This document shows, piece by piece, positions 57,461-64,000 of a stretch of DNA of 64,000 nt (within the stretch, counting starts at the first letter, position 1; each line of letters begins with the position of its first letter). The translations under genes were made by a program, and so were the position numbers. A model generated the notes under the pieces. The model was not told the DNA's origin and ran no database searches. It saw only the letters and a program-made list of their open reading frames with translations. The stretch comes from Pacificimonas pallii. GTDB lineage: Bacteria; Pseudomonadota; Alphaproteobacteria; Sphingomonadales; Sphingomonadaceae. Location: NCBI RefSeq assembly GCF_019204005.1, contig NZ_JAGSPA010000004.1:216001-280000 (forward strand), written 5' to 3'.

Positions 57461-58548
57461 GCGACACGCCCACCGTCCCCGACGAACGCATCGACGCCAT
57501 CATCGCGCGCCATGCCGAGCTGACATCCGACATGGCCTCCGGCGAACTGGCGGCGGAGCGTTTTGTCGAGCTGTCCAAGGAATATGCCGAGCTTGATCCC
57601 GTCGCCGCGGCGGCGAGGGAAGTGCGCAGCGCCCGCGAGGAACTTGCCGAACTGGAGGCACTCGCGTCCGATGGTGAAAGCGATGCGGAGATGCGCGAAC
57701 TCGCCGAGGCGGAGCTGGAGGACGTGCGCGGCAGGCTGCCGGCGGCGGAACGGCGGCTTGCGGTCCTGCTGCTACCCAGGGATGTCGCGGATGATCGCAG
57801 TGCGATCTTGGAAATCCGCGCCGGTACCGGCGGTGAGGAGGCCGCGCTGTTCGCAGGGGACCTGTTCCGCATGTATTCGCGCTATGCCGAGGCGCAGGGC
57901 TGGAAGGTCGAAACCATGGATATGTCCGGCGCGGATGCCGGCGGCGTTAAGGAGGTGATCGCCAATGTGTCGGGCGCGGGCGTCTTCGCGAAGCTGAAAT
58001 TCGAATCCGGCGTGCACCGCGTCCAGCGCGTGCCCGCCACCGAAGCCTCCGGCCGTATCCACACAAGCGCGGCGACCGTCGCCGTGCTGCCGGAGGCGGA
58101 GGACGTCGATGTTCAGGTCAATAATGAGGATTTGCGCGTCGACGTGTTCCGCGCTTCAGGCCCCGGCGGCCAGTCCGTGAACACGACCGATTCGGCGGTT
58201 CGCATCACGCACATTCCCACCGGTCTCGTGGTGATCCAGCAGGATGAGAAATCGCAGCACAAGAACCGCGCCAAGGCCATGAAGGTCCTGCGTGCGCGGC
58301 TGTTCGAACTGGAGCGCCAGAAACTGGCCGATGAACGCGCCGGCGCGCGCAAGTCCATGGTGGGCTCCGGCGACCGCTCGGAACGCATTCGCACCTATAA
58401 TTTCCCGCAGGGCCGCGTCACCGACCATCGCATCAACCTTACCCTCCACCGCCTGCCGACGATCATCGAGGGTGACTTGGACGAATTGGTCGGCGCGTTG
58501 ATCGCGGAAGATGAGGCTGAGCGGCTGGCAGGGCTGGGTGACGGGTAG
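57457..58548 (+). CDS. prfA: peptide chain release factor 1
   Basis: Releases peptides at UAA and UAG. The 363-residue protein has the stop-codon-reading PxT motif in [16 protein letters not shown] and the catalytic GGQ in [16 protein letters not shown]. The N-terminal coiled-coil domain begins [15 protein letters not shown]. The glutamine of GGQ is methylated by PrmC, encoded next after a 219-base gap holding a repeat. The start overlaps the hisS stop by four bases. Confidence 0.98.
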   Translation: MSDTPTVPDERIDAIIARHAELTSDMASGELAAERFVELSKEYAELDPVAAAAREVRSAREELAELEALASDGESDAEMRELAEAELEDVRGRLPAAERRLAVLLLPRDVADDRSAILEIRAGTGGEEAALFAGDLFRMYSRYAEAQGWKVETMDMSGADAGGVKEVIANVSGAGVFAKLKFESGVHRVQRVPATEASGRIHTSAATVAVLPEAEDVDVQVNNEDLRVDVFRASGPGGQSVNTTDSAVRITHIPTGLVVIQQDEKSQHKNRAKAMKVLRARLFELERQKLADERAGARKSMVGSGDRSERIRTYNFPQGRVTDHRINLTLHRLPTIIEGDLDELVGALIAEDEAERLAGLGDG

Positions 58549-58562
58549 GCGCGAGCCTACCC

Positions 58563-58616
58563 CTGGACGTCATGCTGAACTTGTTTCGGCATCCATCTTG
58601 TTTCATGCCCCAATGG
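58563..58616. repeat. sphingomonad-type GTCATGCTGAAC repeat between prfA and prmC
   Basis: The segment GACGTCATGCTGAACTTG continues into TTTCGGCATCCATC, in which ATGCTGAA and TTCGGCAT pair as an 8-bp hairpin with one G-U. This is the form of a common intergenic repeat in sphingomonads (CGTCATGCTGAACTTGTTTC). Like the atp operon element it lies inside a core operon. The rest of the 219-base gap has nothing recognisable. Confidence 0.6.
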
Positions 58617-58767
58617 CGCCGCGCCGTCCGAATCCCGCCGTCCATTTCCGTGCAGGCAAGCCGTTCGGCACGCTTTATATTTATGTCAGCTTCGATATTG
58701 AGGGTCGGATGTCTGAACATGGCGACGCTGCGCGGCCGGGTTTTCCTCCACTCGAAGGAAAAAAGGG

Positions 58768-59640
58768 ATGCTGACACAAGTTCGGTATGAGGGCGGTCAT
58801 CACGGCACTTCGCTTTTCGCGCTCATATCCACAGCAGCACGTGAACTGAGCGCGTCCGCTCAACCCGAAACGGCTCGCCTCGATGCGGAACTGCTCGCCG
58901 CGCATGTCATCGGCGCCGACCGCAGCGCGCTTCTTCTTGGTGCAAGGCGCCACCAGATCGATGCGGACGCATATCGTGCCCTCATCGCCCGCCGCGCGGC
59001 GGGCGAGCCGCTTGCCTACATTACCGGGCAGGCTGAATTCTGGTCACTCGCGTTGAAGGTGACGCCCGACACCCTGATTCCGCGCGCCGATAGTGAAAGC
59101 CTGATCGAGGCGGCGCTTGCGCATTTCGGGGATCGTCCCCCGCACCGGATTCTCGATCTCGGCACCGGATCCGGCTGTCTCCTGCTGGCCGCGCTCAGCG
59201 AATTTCCGGATGCGGGCGGTACCGGCATAGACGCAAGCCCAGCCGCGCTCGCCGTTGCCATGGAGAATGCGGCAACGCTTGGCATGTCGGACCGCGCGAT
59301 GTTCAGACGCGGCGACTGGTGCGCGGAACTGACAGAAGCGTTCGACCTCATCCTGTGCAATCCGCCCTATGTCGATGCTGCGGATATTCTTGGCCCCGGG
59401 GTCAGGGAGCATGAACCGCATCCCGCGCTGTTCGCGGCGGCAGACGGCCTTGCCGACTATCTCATCATCGTGCCGCAACTGGCCGCCCGGCTGACGCAGC
59501 GCGGCGTCGCGATTCTTGAAATCGGTGCAGGGCAGGGGGCTGCTGTTAGGGATATGGCGGCGAAGAACGGGCTGCGTTTCGCGGACGGCCGGAAAGACCT
59601 TGCCGGACATGAGCGGGCGCTTTCCTTTACCAGATCGTAA
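58768..59640 (+). CDS. prmC: release factor glutamine methyltransferase
   Basis: Methylates the GGQ glutamine of RF1 and RF2 using SAM. The 290-residue protein has the N-terminal substrate domain with GEPLAYITGQAEFWSL, the SAM-binding motif LDLGTGSGCLLLAALSEFP and the catalytic ILCNPPYVDAADI. The start ATG 58768 follows a purine-rich ribosome site (GGAAAAAAGGG); the first 15 residues resemble no relative. Partner gene prfA lies just upstream, separated by a repeat-bearing gap, so the operon continues from hisS. Confidence 0.94.
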   Translation: MLTQVRYEGGHHGTSLFALISTAARELSASAQPETARLDAELLAAHVIGADRSALLLGARRHQIDADAYRALIARRAAGEPLAYITGQAEFWSLALKVTPDTLIPRADSESLIEAALAHFGDRPPHRILDLGTGSGCLLLAALSEFPDAGGTGIDASPAALAVAMENAATLGMSDRAMFRRGDWCAELTEAFDLILCNPPYVDAADILGPGVREHEPHPALFAAADGLADYLIIVPQLAARLTQRGVAILEIGAGQGAAVRDMAAKNGLRFADGRKDLAGHERALSFTRS

Positions 59641-59803
59641 TTTCAGGCTTGGCAAGGACAAGCTTCGTGCTATGTTCGGAACCGTGGATGCACACCTGAC
59701 AGGTGGATAACGCGTCTGCGACCTCCGACATACACCGGCCAACAGACATGCGGCCGCTGTAGATGCGCAATAACAGCGCGCGCCGTTCCGGATACCGGTC
59801 GGC

Positions 59804-60538
59804 ATGGGTAAGGATAACATTCGTCTCATGAGAAATGCGCAACAGGGTCGTCGCCGCCGTTCCGGCGGACGTCCGCAGGGCGGCCAGCCGCAGAACTTCC
59901 AGCGTCAGCGCGGTAACGCGAAACAGCTTCTCGAGAAATATCAGAATATGGCGCGCGACGCGGCGCAGACCGGGGAGCGCGTGCAGGCGGAATATTATCT
60001 GCAGTTCGCCGATCACTATTTCCGCGTCGTCGCCGAGATGCAGTCCAAAAAGGACGAGCAGCAGAATTCGCGCGGCCGTGGCCGTAACCGGAATCAGAAC
60101 GACGACGATGACGATTCCGATGATAACGACATCGGCGATGATGACGATAACCGGCAGCAGCGCAGCGGGCGTGGCCAAAACAACCGGAACGACAATCGCA
60201 GCGATAACCGGCAGCAGCGCGGTCGTGGCCGCAATGCCGATAACGGCGCTGATTCCGGCGATGACGATCAGGACGATGATGATGACGGGCGTGACGACAG
60301 CGTTGCGCGCAAGCCGCCTGTCCGGGCGCGACGGAAACCGGCCGCTGATCGTGTCCGCAAGGCCGACGATGCCTCGGCGGACAGCGATGATAAAGAGCAG
60401 GGCGATGACAAGAAGCCGGTTCGCGCGGTTCGCAAGCCGCGCAAGGCCGCTCCGCGCAAGAAGGCCGCGGACCGGGATGACGAGAAAGACGACGAGCGCG
60501 GTCCGGATACAATTGACGCCTCGGTCTCGTTTCTTTGA
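59804..60538 (+). CDS. DUF4167 low-complexity protein
   Basis: A 244-residue protein whose N-terminal 80 residues are the DUF4167 domain: RRRRSGGRPQGGQPQNFQRQ and RGNAKQLLEKYQNMARDAAQ then AEYYLQFADHYFRVVAEMQ. After that it is low complexity: two acidic poly-Asp runs alternating with NRQQR/RGRGRN repeats, and a Lys/Arg/Pro tail. The charge pattern suggests RNA binding or condensate-like behaviour; no function is established. Starts at ATG 59804 or 59828 (MRNAQQGRR) are possible. It follows prmC, a standard position in alphaproteobacteria. Confidence 0.9.
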   Translation: MGKDNIRLMRNAQQGRRRRSGGRPQGGQPQNFQRQRGNAKQLLEKYQNMARDAAQTGERVQAEYYLQFADHYFRVVAEMQSKKDEQQNSRGRGRNRNQNDDDDDSDDNDIGDDDDNRQQRSGRGQNNRNDNRSDNRQQRGRGRNADNGADSGDDDQDDDDDGRDDSVARKPPVRARRKPAADRVRKADDASADSDDKEQGDDKKPVRAVRKPRKAAPRKKAADRDDEKDDERGPDTIDASVSFL

Positions 60539-60567
60539 CAGTTTTGTAACAGAGGCACGGCACTTTC

Positions 60568-60600
60568 ATAAAAGCACAACATAAACGTCACGGAAGCGCC
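60568..60600 (+). promoter_or_regulatory. possible degenerate Pho box before the porin gene
   Basis: The stretch CTTTCATAAAAGCACAAC and the following CATAAACGTCACGG hold CTTTCAT and ACGTCAC heptamers resembling PhoB repeat units, but 22 bases apart rather than 11, with a poor middle unit. It is suggestive only because the downstream porin belongs to the phosphate-selective type. Confidence 0.2.
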
Positions 60601-60652
60601 ATCGAACCTCAGTATCTGGCGTCGAAAGCCCCCTCTTTCGAAAGCTGAACAT

Positions 60653-62059
60653 ATGATATTCCGCAATCTGTCCGCGGCACTATTGCTGACAACCGGGCTT
60701 TGCCTCCCCGCTGCCGCTCAGGATAGGAACGTCGACGCGGCCTTGCAGCAGATCGAGGCGCTACAGGCCGAGCTCGCGGCCCTTCGCGCGGAGGTCGAGG
60801 CCCTTCGCGCCGAAACCGCCACCAGTGACGCGCGGCAGGCCGCCATTGCCGAGACGCAGTCGGCCGTCCTCGAAGGCCAGGATACCCGGCTGAGTGCGGT
60901 GGAGGTCGCCGCCGAGAAGAACGTCTCCCAGGTCGCCTGGAAGGGCGCGCCGGTGATTTCCGGTGACGGCTGGAGTTTCAAGCCGCGCGGACGGCTGCAG
61001 TTCGCCGGCGGTCATCTGAGCGTACCCGATGCGATCGACAATGAGGGCAGGGGCTGGACCACCGAACTTCGCCGCGCCCGTCTTGGTGTCGAGGGTAAGA
61101 TCCGCACGAATATCGGCTATAAGCTCGAAGTCGACTTTGCCGACAATGAGGTCGAGTTCGCCGATGCCTACGCCTATCTGTCTTTTGGCGATGCCAAGGT
61201 GGCGATCGGCAACCAGAATACCGGTGTCAGTCTGGAGGAGCTCACCTCCTCAAGGTACATCACCTTCATCGAGCGTTCGGCCCTTACCGATGCATTCGGT
61301 CTGGAACGCCGCGCCGGCATTCGCGTCGACTATGCCGCGGGTGACGTGTTCCTGAGCGGCGGCGTGTTTGCGAACGACCTCGGTTCATTGATCGAGGACG
61401 GCGACAACCAGTGGAGCCTTGCGGCCCGTGCCGTCTATGCGCCCGTCCTCGGCAAGGATACGCAGCTGCATATCGGCGCCAGTGTCCAGCACACCGAATT
61501 CGCGGACGAGGCCCAGACGGTCCGCTATCGTCAACGACCGGGCATCCACTCCACCGACCTGCGCCTTGTGAACACGGACCGCCTGGAGGCCGCCTCCGAC
61601 ACGCTTTACGGTGCTGAGGCCGCGGTGCTGTCCGGCCCGCTTCACGTCGCCGGTGAAGTGATGTTCGCCAATGTCGATGGCCTTGGCGCGGCTCCCGACG
61701 CCGGTTTCTGGGGCGGTTATGTCGAGGCCGGATATTTCCTCTCCGGCGGCCAGCGTACCTATAAGGACGGTACCTTCGGACGTCCAAAGGTTGCGGAAAG
61801 CATCGCGACCGGCGGTGCCGGCGCCTGGCAGATCGCGGCGCGGCTCGACCATATCGACCTTGTGGACGGCAGTATCGATGGCGGCAAGCAGACGGCTTAT
61901 CAGGCGGCGCTGAACTGGTACGCCGACACGTATCTGCGATTTTTCCTCAATTATAACCATCTGTCCATCGACGGCGGACCGTTCGCGGTCGCGGTCGACC
62001 CTGTCGAAGGCGGCTATTCCGCGGACAGCGTCGGTGTCGGCATGCTCGTCGACTTCTGA
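60653..62059 (+). CDS. OprO/OprP-type porin
   Basis: A 468-residue outer-membrane porin. The signal peptide ends LPAAAQDR, then an Ala/Glu/Leu coiled coil (LQAELAALRAEVEALRAE) forms the periplasmic trimerisation helix seen in this family. The barrel begins with FKPRGRLQFAGGHLSV and WTTELRRARLGVEGKIRTNI and ends VGVGMLVDF with the terminal Phe. The family conducts phosphate or polyphosphate in pseudomonads, but sphingomonad members are often general; the basic arginine ladder cannot be judged here. It is monocistronic by its gaps. Confidence 0.92.
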   Translation: MIFRNLSAALLLTTGLCLPAAAQDRNVDAALQQIEALQAELAALRAEVEALRAETATSDARQAAIAETQSAVLEGQDTRLSAVEVAAEKNVSQVAWKGAPVISGDGWSFKPRGRLQFAGGHLSVPDAIDNEGRGWTTELRRARLGVEGKIRTNIGYKLEVDFADNEVEFADAYAYLSFGDAKVAIGNQNTGVSLEELTSSRYITFIERSALTDAFGLERRAGIRVDYAAGDVFLSGGVFANDLGSLIEDGDNQWSLAARAVYAPVLGKDTQLHIGASVQHTEFADEAQTVRYRQRPGIHSTDLRLVNTDRLEAASDTLYGAEAAVLSGPLHVAGEVMFANVDGLGAAPDAGFWGGYVEAGYFLSGGQRTYKDGTFGRPKVAESIATGGAGAWQIAARLDHIDLVDGSIDGGKQTAYQAALNWYADTYLRFFLNYNHLSIDGGPFAVAVDPVEGGYSADSVGVGMLVDF

Positions 62060-62103
62060 TTTGCGGGCACCGGCTTAAGCAAGACGCGAGGCGCAGGGAT
62101 CCC

Positions 62104-62112
62104 GGGGGGGGG
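62104..62112. repeat. homopolymer of nine G
   Basis: A run of nine G at 62104-62112 lies one base from the stop codon of a small minus-strand membrane protein gene and 45 bases after the porin stop. It is non-coding for both, and could be a length-variable site or an assembly artefact. Confidence 0.6.
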
Positions 62113-62385
62113 CTATTGCCAGCCTTCCGGTTCCTGCTTCGCCGCTTCATCGGCGGCGATCTGGTCGTGCCCGCTGTCGCTCGACAGGAAAATCAGTCCC
62201 ATCAGTCCAGCGGCCAGCAGCATGGACATGATCGACGCCAGACTGACGGATATGATCATGTGCAGGGGCAGCGCCGCGCCGTCCTTCGATATCCATGCCA
62301 GCGCGGCGACGGCGACGGCGATTCCCGCCGTGCCCGCGCAGCCGAACAGCCAGCCGAAGCGGCGTTTTGCGGATATTCTTGCCAT
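62113..62385 (-). CDS. small two-helix membrane protein, unknown
   Basis: A 90-residue inner-membrane protein. Two hydrophobic helices, FGWLFGCAGTAGIAVAVAAL and LHMIISVSLASIMSMLLAAG with LMGLIFLSS, are joined by a short loop (SKDGAALP), with a polar acidic tail ending KQEPEGWQ. No family is recognised. AAAAGGGC precedes the ATG at 62385. It converges on the porin gene and is divergent from the CBS-domain gene, about 100 bases away. The longer frame in the same register upstream is not supported. Confidence 0.7.
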   Translation of the reverse strand: MARISAKRRFGWLFGCAGTAGIAVAVAALAWISKDGAALPLHMIISVSLASIMSMLLAAGLMGLIFLSSDSGHDQIAADEAAKQEPEGWQ

Positions 62386-62482
62386 GCCCTTTTCATTGCG
62401 CTGTTTTTGCGCGATGCTCAACCCGGGTGTGATCGCGCGGGGTAGGGCAAGGTGACGCGGCGCGACCGTTGGGAGGACGCAT

Positions 62483-62908
62483 ATGTTTGTCGGCAATATA
62501 ATCGAAGGACGCGGCGACGTGATCAGCGTCGGACCGGACCAGTCCGTTTCAGAAGTTGCGAAGATTCTCGTGGAGCATCGCATTGGCGCTGTTCTGGTCA
62601 TGATCGGCGACCATATTGCGGGCATTGTCTCGGAACGCGATATCGTCCGCTGCATAACCGAGCGCGGCCCGGGGATATTGGATGGTCCGGCGAGCGCGAT
62701 CATGACGGCCGATGTGATCACCGTCCCGCCAAGCGATCCGGTCGTCAGCGCGCTCTCCCGCATGACGCGGCGGCGCATCCGTCATCTGCCGGTTGTTGAG
62801 GATGCCAAGCTTCTCGGCATCGTCTCCATCGGCGATCTGGTGAAGCGCCGCATCGAAGAGGCGGTGCGTGAGGCTGACGCCCTCAAAGACTATATCGCGC
62901 ACAGCTGA
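62483..62908 (+). CDS. CBS-domain protein
   Basis: A 141-residue protein made of two CBS domains forming one Bateman module. The first has SVSEVAKILVEHRIGAVLVM and GIVSERDIVRCI; the second has DPVVSALSRMTRRRIRHLPV and GIVSIGDLVKRRIEE. Such modules bind adenosyl nucleotides such as AMP, ATP or NAD. There is no attached effector domain, so it probably regulates another protein. The ATG follows GGGAGGA. About 590 bases without a gene follow, up to 16S rRNA. Confidence 0.92.
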   Translation: MFVGNIIEGRGDVISVGPDQSVSEVAKILVEHRIGAVLVMIGDHIAGIVSERDIVRCITERGPGILDGPASAIMTADVITVPPSDPVVSALSRMTRRRIRHLPVVEDAKLLGIVSIGDLVKRRIEEAVREADALKDYIAHS

Positions 62909-63166
62909 GCCGGTCCCCCTGCGACCGGCGGCGTGATTCGCGGCGGGCACATATCCGGTGTGCCAACGCCGCGCCGGGAGAATCGGTAACGGGAATCGGT
63001 GGGTCCAACGGAGTCGCGAGACGTGATTCACGCGAATCTGTCATATTTTCCTGCCATAAGGCGATCTATCAACCGGCGCGGGCGCCCCTACGGTACCCGG
63101 ACGCGCTTTTATCCCCTTTGTTTACAAAGCATTGCGGGAACGGCGCACTTTTCTTTCAAAACGCTG
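62909..63166. other. intergenic region before the rrn promoter
   Basis: No gene is supported. A 6-bp inverted repeat GGCACA/TGTGCC (62946-62951, 62959-62964) may end the CBS gene transcript. The segment 63140-63166 is AT-rich and could be an UP element for the rrn promoter. Confidence 0.4.
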
Positions 63167-63196
63167 TTGACGATCTGCCAGCCCAGCCCATATAAG
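63167..63196 (+). promoter_or_regulatory. rrn operon promoter
   Basis: TTGACG at 63167-63172 and TATAAG at 63191-63196 are 18 bases apart, with an AT-rich stretch upstream (TTTTCTTTCAAAA). Transcription would begin near 63203, leaving a leader of about 290 bases before 16S rRNA. CarD, encoded in this window, is expected to act on promoters of this class. Confidence 0.7.
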
Positions 63197-63290
63197 CCAC
63201 TCAACGATGCAGCGACGCACACAGCGGCCTGCAGCGCTCCAACTTGTCTCTCGACCGGTAGTCCGGCCGCAAGGTCGGAAGGGGCACGTT

Positions 63291-63306
63291 TCGCTCTTTC
63301 TCATTG
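63291..63306 (+). promoter_or_regulatory. boxA-like antitermination element in the rrn leader
   Basis: CGCTCTTTCTCATTG contains GCTCTTT, the core of the NusB/NusE boxA (TGCTCTTTAACA). Its position in the leader between promoter and 16S fits rRNA antitermination. A TATAAT hexamer at 63310-63315 lacks a convincing -35 and is not called as a second promoter. Confidence 0.5.
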
Positions 63307-63495
63307 TCGTATAATGAAGAAGGGACATGTGGGCGGCGGCCCGTAGTCTGACCAACAAGGGGTCGGATACTGCGGTAACCAAATAAGCCATCTACCTGTC
63401 CTTACAACACACCATTTGTAATGTGCAGGAATTTGGCTCCTTGAACATTGGGTGATTGGTCTGGATTTCGGTCCGGGCCTGCCATTCAATCATGA

Positions 63496-64000
<505 letters not shown>

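Noticed and set aside
63310..63315. Second rrn promoter at TATAAT
   Set aside because: The best upstream -35 is TTTCGC with a 15-base spacer, too weak to support.

Overview
The window is chromosomal DNA of a high-GC alphaproteobacterium, most likely a member of the Sphingomonadales. The partial 16S rRNA gene at the right edge has Sphingomonadales-type V1-V3 sequence. Gene neighbourhoods are typical of the group: leuS-lptE-holA, a SUV3-like helicase with an S4 protein, fdxA and carD, divK-pleD, hisS-prfA-prmC with a DUF4167 gene, and an ATP synthase F1 operon. Haem synthesis starts from the C4 (glycine) enzyme HemA. Genus cannot be called from what is visible. No phage, insertion sequence, CRISPR array or toxin-antitoxin locus was seen.

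Left part (1-15.6 kb): hemA has a 19-bp Fur-type palindrome over its promoter. It is followed by an acyl-CoA hydrolase/thioesterase pair, murI, an acetyltransferase, hemB, and a DUF4130-UdgX protein that should bond covalently to uracil-DNA. A leftward operon then pairs a POT peptide transporter with two amidohydrolases, one of which has lost the metal-binding HxH motif. A TonB-dependent receptor, a YdjA-type nitroreductase, an exported coiled-coil protein and a small YtrA-type GntR regulator follow.

Middle (15.7-40 kb): an exported MsrB-MsrA pair, atpHAGDC with a repeat element inside the operon, and a surface-glycan group (O-antigen ligase, GT2-GtrA fusion, GT39). After these come a GST/HAD/YggS operon, a ThiE-like gene, an outer-membrane protein gene, leuS-lptE-holA, an M23 endopeptidase, and helicase-S4-fdxA-carD.

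Right part (40-64 kb): tRNA-Leu(GAG) sits beside the frameshifted remnant of a DsbA-family gene. Next are two TIGR04282/TIGR04283 glycosyltransferases, a Tat-exported PhoD, and a glyoxylate-shunt cluster in which aceA diverges from an XRE/ScfR-type regulator and malate synthase G. A soluble histidine kinase, a FemAB-like acetyltransferase, a GDPD/RidA/HAD/DUF3572 group, divK-pleD, rpmG with a terminator-like hairpin in its leader, the translation-termination operon, a phosphate-type porin, a CBS-domain protein, and the rrn promoter with the first third of 16S rRNA complete the window.

Most of the window is conserved core genome. The more unusual points are the orphan DUF4130-UdgX gene, the amidohydrolase pair, the pseudogene scar beside tRNA-Leu, and several palindromic operators placed on start codons or promoters (hemA, GntR, aceA/regulator).
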